A program made the position numbers and the translations under genes. Under the pieces are notes generated by a model. That model was not told the origin of the DNA. It saw only the letters and a list, made by a program, of their open reading frames with translations, and searched no databases. Shown here in pieces: positions 26,801 to 36,648 of a DNA stretch of 64,000 nucleotides (positions are counted from its first letter, which is position 1; each line of letters starts with the position of its first letter). Source of the stretch: Sorangium cellulosum (GTDB lineage: Bacteria; Myxococcota_A; Polyangia; Polyangiales; Polyangiaceae); NCBI RefSeq assembly GCF_004135735.1, contig NZ_CP012670.1, forward strand, positions 3,493,501 through 3,557,500, written 5' to 3'.

Positions 26801-28651
26801 TTGGGACCGAACGCAGTGACAGCCGCAATTCCGCGTGGGCAGGCGCGTTCGCCGCACCGGGGCCACGGCCACCACGGTCGGGTGTTGCTCGTCGAGGACG
26901 AGCCCGATCAGGCCGCGATCCTCGAGGCGGTCCTGCGGCACGAGGGCCTCGACGTCATCGTGGCGTCGAGCGGCGAGCAGGCGCTCGAGATCCACCAGCG
27001 GACGCCGGCAGACGTGCTCGTCACGGATCTCAACCTGCCCGGGATGACCGGGGTCGATCTGATGCGCCGGCTCTCCCCGGGCGAGCTCGAGGGGCCCGAG
27101 CCGAAGTCGCCCCCGCCCGCGGTCGTCATGGTCACGGGCGCGGCGTCGATCACGAGCGCCGTCGACGCCCTCAAGCTGGGGGCGGCCGATTACCTCCAGA
27201 AGCCGCTCGATCCGGCGCGCCTCGTGCTGCTCGTGCGCGAGCTGCTCCTGCGGGGCCCGACCCGCGGCGAGTTCGAGGGCGAGGACGACGACCCCCTCCA
27301 CGGGCAGCTCGTGTTCGAGGGGATGATCGGCGGCTCACCCAAGATGCGCGAGGTCTTCACCCGCATCGATCGCGTCGCCGCGACGATGGCGCCCGTGCTG
27401 ATCGTGGGCGAGAGCGGCACCGGCAAGGAGCTCGTCGCGCGCGCCATCCACAACCGGAGCCGCCGCCGCGCGGGCCCGTTCGTGCCGGTTCACACCGGCG
27501 CGATCCCGCGCGAGCTCATCGGCAGCGAGCTCTTCGGCCACGAGAAGGGATCGTTCACCGGCGCGTTCGCGGCCGCGGAGGGCAAGTTCGAGGCGGCGGC
27601 CGGCGGCACCGTCTTCCTCGACGAGGTGGGCACGATGGACGCCGCCGTGCAGGTCAGCCTCCTGCGCGTGCTCGAGACGTACCGGTTCACCCGCGTCGGC
27701 GGCCGCAAGGAGATCGAGGCCGACGTCCGCGTGGTCGCCGCCACGAACAAGGATCTGCTCGACCTCGTCGACGACTGCGTGTTCCGCGAGGACCTCTACT
27801 ACCGCCTCAACGTCTTCACGGTGACGTTGCCCCCGCTGCGCGAGCGGCGAGAGGACATCCTCCCCATCGCCGAGCGCTTCCTGCTCAAGTTCGCGAAGCG
27901 CTACGGCACCCCGGCCCGGCGCCTCACCGACGCCGCCGTCGAGCGGCTGACGGAGCACGACTGGCCGGGGAACGTCCGGGAGCTGCGCAACGTCATCGAG
28001 CAGACCGCGCTCTTCGCCTCGACCGAGCTGGTCTCGGCGAACGACGTCCAGCTCGGCCAGGGCCGGATCGAGCGGCGGTCTTCCCGGCGCTCGTACGACA
28101 GCATCCCGCCGCCGGCGAAGTCCGCGGCGCAGGTCGTCCCGCCCGAGCCTGCCGAGCCGCTCTCGGTGCCGGTCGTCCACCCTTCGGAGCTGGCCGTCCC
28201 CTCCGAGCCAGCGCCGTCGCACGCCATCGCGCAGCCGGCCCCGGCCTCCGTGGGCCCGGCCTCGCTGCCGCGCAGGCCTCCGGGGGAAGGGGTCGCGCAC
28301 GAGGCCGAGGCGGCGCGGGACGTCGGCGAGGCCGCGGAGCACCCGCTCGTGCTGCGCCTCCCGGTCGGCACGCGCCTGGCGGACGCGGAGCGCAAGCTCA
28401 TCCTCCTGACCCTCGAGGCCGTGCGCGGCAACAAGCAACGCGCCGCCCGCGTGCTCGGGATCAGCCGCCGCGGCCTGTACTCGAAGCTGCAGGCGTACGG
28501 AGAGCACGTGGGGAGCCACGAGGCCCCGGGGCCGAGCGAGAGCGCCGAGACCGCCGAGAGCGCCGAGCCGCAGGACCCGGTCGACGAGGTGCCCGTCGTG
28601 AGCGAGGAGCCCAACCTGGACGACCTCGGCTCGGCGCGCGGCGAGGCCTGA
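26801..28651 (+). CDS. Sigma-54-dependent response regulator (NtrC family)
   Basis: 616 residues. A TTG start is preferred: a strong GGGAGG lies five to six bases upstream, whereas the in-frame GTG at 26816 is too far from it. The REC domain is about residues 26-145, with acidic residues in VEDE and phospho-acceptor Asp in VLVTDLNLPG. The AAA+ domain is about 165-405: Walker A GESGTGKE, Walker B FLDEVG, and the sigma-54 contact loop GSFTGA instead of the more common GAFTGA. Arg-finger region is REDLYYRLNVF. After a Pro/Ala-rich linker, residues about 525-570 form a Fis-type HTH (GNKQRAARVLGISRRGLYSKL). No cognate sensor kinase is adjacent. Confidence 0.92.
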   Translation: MGPNAVTAAIPRGQARSPHRGHGHHGRVLLVEDEPDQAAILEAVLRHEGLDVIVASSGEQALEIHQRTPADVLVTDLNLPGMTGVDLMRRLSPGELEGPEPKSPPPAVVMVTGAASITSAVDALKLGAADYLQKPLDPARLVLLVRELLLRGPTRGEFEGEDDDPLHGQLVFEGMIGGSPKMREVFTRIDRVAATMAPVLIVGESGTGKELVARAIHNRSRRRAGPFVPVHTGAIPRELIGSELFGHEKGSFTGAFAAAEGKFEAAAGGTVFLDEVGTMDAAVQVSLLRVLETYRFTRVGGRKEIEADVRVVAATNKDLLDLVDDCVFREDLYYRLNVFTVTLPPLRERREDILPIAERFLLKFAKRYGTPARRLTDAAVERLTEHDWPGNVRELRNVIEQTALFASTELVSANDVQLGQGRIERRSSRRSYDSIPPPAKSAAQVVPPEPAEPLSVPVVHPSELAVPSEPAPSHAIAQPAPASVGPASLPRRPPGEGVAHEAEAARDVGEAAEHPLVLRLPVGTRLADAERKLILLTLEAVRGNKQRAARVLGISRRGLYSKLQAYGEHVGSHEAPGPSESAETAESAEPQDPVDEVPVVSEEPNLDDLGSARGEA

Positions 28652-28940
28652 ACGGGCCGTCTTCCTGCCCTCTTTCCGCGAAATTTGCCGCCAGGGCCGC
28701 CGATTTGGGGTCGCACTCCCGGCGCTGGCCTGCGCGGTCCTGCGACGCACCCCGACAGCGGTCCGGCGTCGCCGTTCCGTTTGTGCTTTACGCAGGGGCG
28801 AAGACCTCGGCTATCGTAAAGCGGCGAGCTACGAGATCAGACGCGCGACTGGCACGTCAGAGAGCGAGCCACCGGCGCGGTATCAAGGTAAACTCCACGC
28901 GACGCCTCGCCGGCACTACACCCCTGCGGGCCAGCCCCCA
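28652..28940. other. Intergenic region between the response regulator and the zinc-ribbon gene
   Basis: 289 bases without a credible gene. It contains the inverted repeat described separately. No clear Shine-Dalgarno sequence precedes the ATG at 28941 (GCCAGCCCCCA). Confidence 0.4.
28785..28822. promoter_or_regulatory. Long-spaced inverted repeat GCTTTACG...CGTAAAGC
   Basis: Perfect 8-bp arms at 28785-28792 and 28815-28822 with 22 bases between. The arms are AT-richer than their surroundings. The distance between arm centres is 30 bases, close to three helical turns, so it could bind a dimeric regulator or form an RNA hairpin upstream of the zinc-ribbon gene. The function is unknown. Confidence 0.4.
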
Positions 28941-30266
28941 ATGAAGATCACCTGTCAGTCCTGTCAGTCGAAGTACACGGTCTCGGACGAGAAGGTCCAA
29001 GGCAGAACCGTCAAGATCAAGTGCCGCAAGTGCGGCGCGACGATCCTCGTGAACAGCTCGGGGGTGACGACCAACGGCGGCCCCGCCGACCCGGTCTCCG
29101 GGACGAGCGTGCCGAACGATGGGACCACCTACCTGGTCAACGTGGCGGACGGCGATCAGCGCTCGATGACGGTGGCCGAGATCGTCGCCAGCTATCAAGC
29201 GGGAGCGATCAACGCCGAGACGTACATCTGGGCGGACGGGATGGCCGACTGGCAGCCGCTCGGCCAGGTCGACACGATCGTCGCCGCGCTGCACGCGGGC
29301 AGCGCGCCGGTGTCGGCGGCCGCCCACGAGGCGCCCCCGGTGCAGTCCGTGCCCAGCGGCGGCGCGGCCGTGAGCCAGCCTTCGGCCGGCGTCGAGGCGG
29401 TCGCGGCGGCCGCTCCTCGCGCGGCGGCGGTGCGTCGCGATCCGGCCCGTCCGACGCAGGATCTGTTCGGCGGAGGCTCGGGGCCGGAGGCGCAACGTCC
29501 CAGCTCCGACGACGTGGCGACGAGCGCTCCGCTCTTCAAGAGCGGGGCCGCTCCGGGCCAGCGAGACGAGAACTCGATGCTCTTCTCGCTGAGCGCCCTC
29601 ACGGCGAAGGCCGGCCCCGCCCCGGCGAGGGCGAGCGCTGCCGTCTCCGAGGACTCCGGCCTCATCGATCTGAAGGCGCTCGCCGCAGGATCCGGCGTGA
29701 CCGCGCCGTCCCCGGTGGCGAGCATCGTCGCCAACGACGGCGGCCTCTTCCAGCTCAGCGCGCCCATCGTGACCGCGGCGCCGGCGCCGTCCGTCGCGCC
29801 GACGACGTACGAGGCGCCTCCCAAGAACCGGGCCCCGCTCATCATCGGCGCCGGCATCGCGATCGCGGGCCTTGCGATCGCGGGCGTCTTCTTGCTGGTG
29901 AAGGGCGGCGGTGAGGCGCCGGCGCCCGCCGTCGTCGAGAACGCGACGCCGACGGCGGCGGCCCCGGCGACGACGACGCCGCCCGAGCCCGAGCCGGCAC
30001 CCGCGGCGACGGCAGCGGCGACGGCCGAGCCGGTCGCGAGCGCGAGCGCGAGCGCGAGTGCAAGCGCGGCGCCGAGCGCCGCTCCCGCCGCTGCGGCACC
30101 GCGCGCGCGGCCCTCGCGGCCCGCCAGCGGCGGCGGAGCCGCGACCAAGGCGCAGCAGCCTGCGGCCGCTCCGGCGCAGGCCGCGCCGGCTCCTAAGCGC
30201 GGCAGCTGCGGGTGCGCGCCCAATGACCTGATGTGTGCGATGAAGTGCTCCGCGAAGGGCAAGTGA
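28941..30266 (+). CDS. Zinc-ribbon (MJ0042) / GYF-domain single-pass membrane protein
   Basis: 441 residues. Residues 1-38 are an MJ0042-type zinc ribbon (CQSC at 5-8, CRKC at 28-31). Residues about 60-110 form a GYF_2-like domain (TYLVNVADGDQRSMTVAEIVASY ... IWADGMADWQPL), usually a proline-rich peptide binder. A long Ala/Pro-rich region follows, then a membrane helix near residue 297 (LIIGAGIAIAGLAIAGVFLLV). A second Ala/Glu/Pro-rich region leads to a short cysteine motif at the end (SCGCAPNDLMCAMKC). The N terminus is probably cytoplasmic and the Cys-rich end periplasmic. Myxobacteria encode many proteins of this layout. Its specific role is unknown. Confidence 0.75.
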   Translation: MKITCQSCQSKYTVSDEKVQGRTVKIKCRKCGATILVNSSGVTTNGGPADPVSGTSVPNDGTTYLVNVADGDQRSMTVAEIVASYQAGAINAETYIWADGMADWQPLGQVDTIVAALHAGSAPVSAAAHEAPPVQSVPSGGAAVSQPSAGVEAVAAAAPRAAAVRRDPARPTQDLFGGGSGPEAQRPSSDDVATSAPLFKSGAAPGQRDENSMLFSLSALTAKAGPAPARASAAVSEDSGLIDLKALAAGSGVTAPSPVASIVANDGGLFQLSAPIVTAAPAPSVAPTTYEAPPKNRAPLIIGAGIAIAGLAIAGVFLLVKGGGEAPAPAVVENATPTAAAPATTTPPEPEPAPAATAAATAEPVASASASASASAAPSAAPAAAAPRARPSRPASGGGAATKAQQPAAAPAQAAPAPKRGSCGCAPNDLMCAMKCSAKGK

Positions 30267-30411
30267 ACGCGCGGGGGCCGTCACCCGCGCCCCCGCGATG
30301 AACGGAGGCTCGGCCTTGTTCGCGCCGTTGCGTGATGCTCCCCCGGAAGGGCGCGCAGCGCAGCGGCAAGGGCAGTGCGGCGCCCAGGGGGCCGCGCTAG
30401 CCTCGCTCGTC

Positions 30412-33400
30412 ATGAGCGAGCCGGACCGGCGGCTGCACGCGCCGAGGCCTCGATGGACGCCGGGCGCTGCCCCCCCCTTCGCGATGGCGCTGCTCCTCGG
30501 AGCGAGCGCCGCAGGATGCGGCGGACGGGCGGCGGCGGCGCTGGCCGGAGACAGGGCGCCGAGCGATCGCGACGGCGTCGCGCGGGTGTTGCCGGCGTCC
30601 CCCGGGGCGCGCTCCGCGCAGGGGGCGCTCGTGACGATGGTCACGCCGTCGCTCCTGCTCCCGGATCTGGTCGGGGAGCGCGGCGTGGTGGCGAGCGAGG
30701 CCGGGTCCAGGCGCGTGCTCATCGATCGCATGCGCGTCGTCGCGCGCGACGACGGGTCGCTCGAGCGCGCCGCCGAGCTGCTGCCGCCGGGCCAGGTCAC
30801 CGCGCTCAAGCTGCCCACGCGGCTCGGCGGCGGTTACGTGTTCCATGCGTCGAACCGCGGGAGCGCGCAGCTCTGGCGGGCCCAGGGCTGGCTCGCCCCG
30901 CTCGAGCCGCTCGCCCAGCTTTCGTCGGAGGCGAACGAGGTCATCGCGGGGTTCGATCGGCTCTACGCCCGCCTCTCACATAACCACCGGCTCCTGGCGA
31001 TCGACGCGCAAACGGGCGCGGCGATGCCGCTCGGTCCGCTCCCGCCGGCGAGCGCTTACGGTCAGCTCGCGTTCGCCGACGGCTGGCGCGCGGTGGTCGA
31101 GGCCGACCTGCGCGGGCTGCTCGTCACCTTCGATGCAGGCACCACGTGGCGCGCGCTCGACGTCGACGCGCGGCCGTCCTCCCTCGGCGTCATCGGCGGC
31201 GATCCCGCGGTGATCACGGCGAACGGCTTCTACTCGGTCGATGCCCGCGGCGGCGTCACGTACCGCACGCTGGATGCGCCCGAGGACGTGCAGGAGCCGC
31301 CGGCGCGCGCCCAGGGGCCCTTCGGGAGGCGCCCGCTCCGCGCCGCGGTCGAGGACGGGTGGCCCGACTCCAGCACGACCGCGGTCGTGGCTCGCGGCGG
31401 CGCCCTGGCGCGCGTCTCGCTGCGCGACGGCGCCCTCCTCGACGTCGTCACCGACGCCTACCCCGAGCGGCAGGCCGCCTGTCACGCGGTCCGGGCGGGC
31501 GCGTCGTTCGGCTTCGTCTGCGGCGAGCGCGACGGCCCGACGGTCCTTTACGCCTTCCAACCGCCGCTCGGCATGCGCCGGATCCTGCGCTTCGACAGGC
31601 CGCGCTTCGTGACCGCGAGCGGCAACGGCGCGCTGGTGATCCGCGGCTCCTGCGGCGAAGATCGCGCGGAGCAGGGCGGCCGCGCCTACTGCGTCGTCGC
31701 TGCGGGAGGGGGCGCGCGCGAGATCCGCGTCCACGCGCCCTGGAAGGACGTCGGCCTGGAGCGCGTCGTCGCGCTCTCCGACGGCCGCGTCGCCGTCCTC
31801 TCGCCGCCGCGCCCCGGCGTGTCGGGGCAGCTCACGCTGCTCAACGGGGGCGACGTGACCACCGTGCCCTTGCGCCTCCCGAGCAAGCCCCGCAGCGCCG
31901 TCCGCGGTCTCCAGCAGGGGATGTGGCTCGAGGGCTTCGAGGAGCGCGAGCCCGGCGTCCTCGGCGGCTGGGTCGAGGCAGGCGGTCCGATCACCGGTGT
32001 CCGGATCGACGTGAAGAGCGGCAAGGTGACGGCCGGCGAGGTGCGCCAGGACGGCACGGGCGCGCTGCTGTCGGGGCGGTTCGCGCTCTCCCTGGGGGAG
32101 GGGGAGCGCGCCGCCGAGTCGACGGACGGCGGCATGACCTGGCGCCCCTTCGAGCTGCCGGAGCGGGACGACGACGCGAGGGCCTCGCCGACGCGCGCGT
32201 GCGGCCCCGTCGGCTGTGCCTTCGGGGGCTGGATCCGGATCGGCTGGGGCAAGACGGCGTCGCCGGGCGACCTCGCCGAGGCGAAGCCGCCGCCGGTGCT
32301 CCAGGCGCCGCTGCGCGCCGGCAGCCCGATCTCGATGCGCTGTGAGGTGCTCGGCTCCTCGACCCCGCCGCTGCTCGACCGGGCGTCGGCTGCGCCCCCG
32401 CCGCGCTCGCGCCCGGGGGGGCGCGGGGCGTCGAAGGGGAACGCGAGCTCGGCATGGGCCCCGTTCCGCAACACCGCGCCGCCCGCGCTCGGAGCGGACG
32501 AGAGCGGGCTCGACAACGGGGCGCCGTACGACATCGTGGCGATGCGCGCCTATGTATGGGGCAAGCGAGGCGCTGACTGGGCGCGCGCTGGGCGTTGGCT
32601 GGTCCGCTTCGATGACCGCTTCGATCCAGACGGCGGCGTCCGCTCCAGCGCGGTCAGCGCGTCGCCATGGCCGGACGAGGCGTCGGCCGCCGAGGCGATC
32701 GGGATGGTCACGCACGGCGCGGCGTCGTGGGGTGCGTACCTCGATCCTGGCGGGCGGGCGGCGCTCACCCATGTCTGTCGGGGCGCGGGTTGCAGCCTGT
32801 TCGCCGTCTCCGAGGGGCTCCCGATCCTCCCGCTCCGCGACGGCGCCGGCCGCACCGGCCACTTCCTCCGGCCGTATCCGAGCGGCGCCGTGCAGCTCGG
32901 GGAGACCTGGTTCTTCGTGGCGCCCGGCGGCTCCTATGAGACCGTGAACCTGTGGCGCGCCGATCTCGGGATCGCGCGGCTGCTCACGACCTATTCTCGT
33001 CCCGCCCGCACGAGCTACGGGGTCGATCCGCCGCGCCTGGTCCGGCGCGCGCTGGGCGGCGGGGTCGGCTTGCTCATCTCGACGGCCCCGGATCCTGGGG
33101 TGCGTACCGGCTCCTGGCATGTGCTGCCGATCGATCGCGACACCGGCGCGCTCGGCGAGGCGATCTCGCTGGGGCGCAAGGATCTCGCCGGCACACCGCT
33201 CACCCGGTGCCACCCGGGCCAGGACGGCTGGCTCCTCGACACAGGCCTGGAGGGCTCGCCCAGCTTCGAGCTCGGCGGCAATGGCGCGCCGCTCGACGGG
33301 GCCGAGTTCCGGCTTCGCCTGGAGCCCGGCAGCGCGTGCGTCGAGACGATGGCGCTACGGCTCCAGGGCGTCCTCACGAGGGCCTCGGACACGCCGATCG

Positions 33401-33495
33401 ACGTCGCCGACGGCGGGATTCCGCTCGCCGCGACCGAGCGGTCGACGGGCCGGAGGTGGCGCCTGCGCTGCGCGCCGAAGGCCGCTGCCAGATGA
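30412..33495 (+). CDS. Large predicted lipoprotein, beta-propeller-like, function unknown
   Basis: 1027 residues from the ATG at 30412; an upstream in-frame ATG at 30298 would add residues of non-coding character. The N terminus has hydrophobic AMALLLGASAAGC, a lipobox-like site with Cys36, so an outer-membrane or periplasmic lipoprotein is likely. The body is beta-rich with repeated blocks such as SLEGV/LDVDARPSSLGVIGG and TFDAGTTWRALD or STDGGMTWRPFELP. These recall BNR/sialidase-type propeller repeats (S-x-D-x-G-x-T-W). No catalytic signature is visible. The following two genes, on the other strand, also encode lipoproteins. Confidence 0.65.
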   Translation: MSEPDRRLHAPRPRWTPGAAPPFAMALLLGASAAGCGGRAAAALAGDRAPSDRDGVARVLPASPGARSAQGALVTMVTPSLLLPDLVGERGVVASEAGSRRVLIDRMRVVARDDGSLERAAELLPPGQVTALKLPTRLGGGYVFHASNRGSAQLWRAQGWLAPLEPLAQLSSEANEVIAGFDRLYARLSHNHRLLAIDAQTGAAMPLGPLPPASAYGQLAFADGWRAVVEADLRGLLVTFDAGTTWRALDVDARPSSLGVIGGDPAVITANGFYSVDARGGVTYRTLDAPEDVQEPPARAQGPFGRRPLRAAVEDGWPDSSTTAVVARGGALARVSLRDGALLDVVTDAYPERQAACHAVRAGASFGFVCGERDGPTVLYAFQPPLGMRRILRFDRPRFVTASGNGALVIRGSCGEDRAEQGGRAYCVVAAGGGAREIRVHAPWKDVGLERVVALSDGRVAVLSPPRPGVSGQLTLLNGGDVTTVPLRLPSKPRSAVRGLQQGMWLEGFEEREPGVLGGWVEAGGPITGVRIDVKSGKVTAGEVRQDGTGALLSGRFALSLGEGERAAESTDGGMTWRPFELPERDDDARASPTRACGPVGCAFGGWIRIGWGKTASPGDLAEAKPPPVLQAPLRAGSPISMRCEVLGSSTPPLLDRASAAPPPRSRPGGRGASKGNASSAWAPFRNTAPPALGADESGLDNGAPYDIVAMRAYVWGKRGADWARAGRWLVRFDDRFDPDGGVRSSAVSASPWPDEASAAEAIGMVTHGAASWGAYLDPGGRAALTHVCRGAGCSLFAVSEGLPILPLRDGAGRTGHFLRPYPSGAVQLGETWFFVAPGGSYETVNLWRADLGIARLLTTYSRPARTSYGVDPPRLVRRALGGGVGLLISTAPDPGVRTGSWHVLPIDRDTGALGEAISLGRKDLAGTPLTRCHPGQDGWLLDTGLEGSPSFELGGNGAPLDGAEFRLRLEPGSACVETMALRLQGVLTRASDTPIDVADGGIPLAATERSTGRRWRLRCAPKAAAR

Positions 33496-33546
33496 CGCAC
33501 CGGGGGAGGATCGAGGCCTGAGCCCGACCTCGGGGCCGCGCGGTGG

Positions 33547-35124
33547 CTAGTCGGCCGGGACCTCTGTGGAGACCGCGCTCGCTTCGCCATGGACGCTCGC
33601 CTCCGCGTCCGTCCCGTCGTGCACGGTTCCCAGCCAGTCGGCGGTCCACTTCATCGGCGCCCCGGTGCTGTCGATCTGCGCGTGTCCCGAGGCGTTCACG
33701 ACGAGCTTGCCGGTGGGGCCGGCCCTGTCCGGGGCCTCCATGCTGGCGAGCCAGCGGAGCTCGAGGCCGCGCGCGCACAGCGTTGCCATGCAGGTGCTGT
33801 TGCAGCCGGGGTAGCCACCGAGCGCTGCTCCGAGCGCGGGGCACTCCGCCGCGGCGGCGATCGCCGCGGCGATCGACCCCGTCGCGGGCATCTCCGCCGC
33901 GGCCCCGAGCCCTGCTGCGCCGCCCACGTACCGGCTCGGCGACCAGGAGAGCGTCCCGGCGAGCCGCAGCACGTCGCCTGGATCCGCGGTCCACGACATC
34001 GTCTGATCCGGCGGCACACCCGCGCTCGCGGCGGGCAGGCTGCCGAACCGGCTCACGTCGAAGAGCGCACGTCCGGGCAACTCGACCGCGCCGCTCAGCG
34101 ATCCGACGATCGAGAGCGGCGCCTCGGCCAGCCCGGCGCGGGCCCACCCGCGGCACCTGTCCTGCAAGCGGGGCGAGAGCGCGGCGAGGTGCTCCCGGGC
34201 GGTCGTGTCCCAGCCGAGGGCGGCTCGGCGCGCCATGAACGCGTCCGCCTCATCCGGCGGCGCGGCGAGCTTCATGGCGTCGAGCAGGGACGCGGCTTCC
34301 TCGCCGTCGGGCAAGAAGCCGTGGATCATCCGCTCGGTCGACGCTTCAAACAGCGCGTCCAGCCCTTCGGCCGACGCGATGGTCAGCGTCATGTCGAGGC
34401 GGGTCGCCGCGAGGTCGACGGGCAGGTCCTTGATAGGAACCCGCACGTCGCGCGTGATGCCGGCCTGGAGCTCGCGTTCTCTGGCGCAGCCCCACAGCGT
34501 CCGGCCGCTGTGGAGCGCGACGGCGAGGCTCGGCCCCACGGGGGCGCCGGTCACGACCACCGGCCCGTCCGGACCGCCGTGCGCCACGAGCGCGCCCATC
34601 GGCGCCTCGGGCGCCGTCGCCGCGAGCTCCTCGCAGGTGGCCCCGGCGACGACGCTCGCCGTCCAGCCGTTCGCGGAGCGCGTGCCCTGGTAGACCGGGG
34701 TGACGCGCAGCGTACCGAAGCCCTCCGCGCTCACGGCCACGCCGAGCTCCGCGGCGAGCCCCTCCTTCGTGGCGGCGCGCAGGCGGAACGTGCTCAGGTT
34801 GGAGGCGTGGAGCTCCACCCAGGCCCGGCCCTCCTCGTCCGCGGTGGCGGTGGTGCGATCGAGCCATGCGCCCCCGGCATCGCCGAGCAGGCTGAAGCTC
34901 ACCTTGTAGGGGGCCGGTGGATGGCCAACGACCCAGACCCTGTGCACCTCCCCCGGTTCGAGCTGAAGCGTCCCCTCCTCCTCGAACGTCAGCATCCTCA
35001 TCTCGGGATGAGCTGGGCCTGACGTCGGGTCGGGGGCCATGTCGGCGCCGTCCAGGTGGATCGAGCAGGATCCAAGCCCGACCATGGCGACCCGGGGCAA
35101 CCAGGCTTTCCAGGGCAAGTTCAC
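33547..35124 (-). CDS. Predicted lipoprotein, function unknown
   Basis: 525 residues from a GTG at 35124. This start yields a short signal MNLPWKAWLPRVAMVGLGSC with LGSC as lipobox (Cys20). The mature part is beta-rich at first (VHRVWVVGHPPAPYKVSFSLLG, an Ig-like appearance), then more helical, with several cysteines including GCNSTCMATLC near residue 450. The open frame continues upstream through the next gene, but with a composition that is not protein-like. Ribosome-binding support is weak. The gene is convergent with the large lipoprotein gene (51-base gap) and lies 101 bases downstream of another lipoprotein gene. Confidence 0.6.
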   Translation of the reverse strand: MNLPWKAWLPRVAMVGLGSCSIHLDGADMAPDPTSGPAHPEMRMLTFEEEGTLQLEPGEVHRVWVVGHPPAPYKVSFSLLGDAGGAWLDRTTATADEEGRAWVELHASNLSTFRLRAATKEGLAAELGVAVSAEGFGTLRVTPVYQGTRSANGWTASVVAGATCEELAATAPEAPMGALVAHGGPDGPVVVTGAPVGPSLAVALHSGRTLWGCARERELQAGITRDVRVPIKDLPVDLAATRLDMTLTIASAEGLDALFEASTERMIHGFLPDGEEAASLLDAMKLAAPPDEADAFMARRAALGWDTTAREHLAALSPRLQDRCRGWARAGLAEAPLSIVGSLSGAVELPGRALFDVSRFGSLPAASAGVPPDQTMSWTADPGDVLRLAGTLSWSPSRYVGGAAGLGAAAEMPATGSIAAAIAAAAECPALGAALGGYPGCNSTCMATLCARGLELRWLASMEAPDRAGPTGKLVVNASGHAQIDSTGAPMKWTADWLGTVHDGTDAEASVHGEASAVSTEVPAD

Positions 35125-35225
35125 GATGGAATTGTAGCTTGCGCCCTCTCCGGCGAGAAGCCGACGGGCCGCGCACCAGGCGGTGCCCTGGTGATCCGCG
35201 GCCCGGCGACGTCGTGGGGATGCGA

Positions 35226-35909
35226 CTACTTCACGTAGATCTGGGCGACGGCCACGCCGCTGCCCCGGACACGCATGATGGCCTTCGCGGGGCCGCCCAC
35301 GGGGAGCGGGTTCTTGAAGCATTGCCCCTTGCCGCCGAGCGTGGCGTTGGGCCCGGTGGTGCTGTCCTGGGCGAGCACCACGGGCGGCAGCATCGGGGCA
35401 GGCTGGGCGACGATCTGCAGGTCGAGCTCCTGGACGCCGAGGCCCACGCCGATGACCGAGTAGCACTTGCCCGCCTGGATGTTGAACGGCTGCTCGAGCG
35501 TCTGGCCGTCCTGGAACTGCCCGGCGAAGGCGCTGCCTTCCGGTTGCATGCCCTGGACCTCGGAGGCCGCCATCGCGGTGAGGACAGGGGTCGCGGCGGC
35601 CGCCGCAGCGGGCGCGATCGCGGTGGCCTGACCGGTGCTCGTGCCGGCCTGCCCCGCGGGCTGCGTCGGGGCGGGCGCCGGCGTGGCGGTGGGCTGCTGG
35701 TACTGGCCGGGCTGGGTGGGCTGCTGGTACTGGCCGGGCTGGGTGGGCTGGCCGTACTGCCCGGGGGGATACTGGCCGGGCGGGTACTGGTTTGACGCCC
35801 CGTACTGGTTCTGCATCTGCGACGGGTCGTTCGGCTCCGGGTCGCTGCCTCCGCAGGCGAGGGGCGCGAGCCCGAGCAGGGCCGCAGGAATCAGGACGTA
35901 AAAGCGCAT
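35226..35909 (-). CDS. Predicted lipoprotein with Gln/Pro/Tyr-rich repeat
   Basis: 227 residues. The ATG at 35909 has AAGGAG six bases upstream. The signal MRFYVLIPAALLGLAPLACGG carries lipobox LAC with Cys19. Residues about 34-75 are Pro/Gln/Tyr/Gly repeats (PPGQYPPGQYGQP, QPGQYQQPT), then an Ala/Thr-rich linker. The last 110 residues are a compact domain with two cysteines (GKCYSVIGVGLG and GQCFKNPLP), resembling periplasmic domains seen in several myxobacterial lipoproteins. It was probably co-transcribed with the lipoprotein gene downstream. Confidence 0.7.
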   Translation of the reverse strand: MRFYVLIPAALLGLAPLACGGSDPEPNDPSQMQNQYGASNQYPPGQYPPGQYGQPTQPGQYQQPTQPGQYQQPTATPAPAPTQPAGQAGTSTGQATAIAPAAAAAATPVLTAMAASEVQGMQPEGSAFAGQFQDGQTLEQPFNIQAGKCYSVIGVGLGVQELDLQIVAQPAPMLPPVVLAQDSTTGPNATLGGKGQCFKNPLPVGGPAKAIMRVRGSGVAVAQIYVK

Positions 35910-36648
35910 ACGAGGCTCCTTCAGGGTTATGCGGGGTGAGGTCACGATTCTGGGACGCTCGCCACACCCGCGGCGGCTCACGGCCGCTGGTCACGGTCGG
36001 TAAGACGGCTGAGGCGGGGGCGTGTTCTACAACGACTTGGCGGCGCGAGGCCAGACGCTGAGGTCCCGGGGGGGGCGAGGGCGCGGAGCGTGAGCGGAAA
36101 AGCGGGCGGCGCGTCCCTCTCGCCACAGGTCAGGAGCACATTGTCGGCCAGCGTTCGGTCCATGGCCGCGGGGCCGAGCGCGTCGCCCATGGCCGCGGGG
36201 CCGAGCGCACCGCGTCGCGGCGCCGTCGAGCCCCGCGCGACCGATGGCCGTGGCCGTCCGGCACCCTCGCGCCTGCGCTGCGCGTCGCGCGTGCGCTGCG
36301 CGTCGAGCGAACGCCTCGCGCGCATACGCCTGCGCGTCGGACGCGCGAAGGGGCGGCACCGCTTCCGGAGGGGGCGAGGACGCGCCTTGTCCGGATCGGA
36401 CACCCCCCGGCGAGGGGCCGCCCGCCGTCTGCGCCCAGTTGACGCGGGCGAAGGTCGACACCAGAAAGCCTGTTCGGGGCTGTGCGTCTGGTTCGCGGCG
36501 ACCGAGTGGTCCTGCCGGCGAGCCGGACGTGGGCCTGTTGTCGGCCTCGCCGCCAGCCAGGACCGCCTGCGGTCCGAACGGATGACCGGCCTCTGTGTAC
36601 ATCGAGAATTGGGCGATCCCGCTCGCGGCGGGAGATCAGGAACGAGCC
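35910..36648. other. Gene-poor region with short direct repeats
   Basis: About 740 bases between the divergent lipoprotein and glutaredoxin genes. A 20-bp sequence starting ATGGCCGCGGGG occurs at 36162-36181 and 36189-36208 (27-bp period), and TGCGCTGCGCGTCG occurs at 36274 and 36292 (18-bp period). All open frames are Arg/Ala/Pro-rich without motifs. I see no convincing gene, although a degraded one cannot be excluded. Confidence 0.45.
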
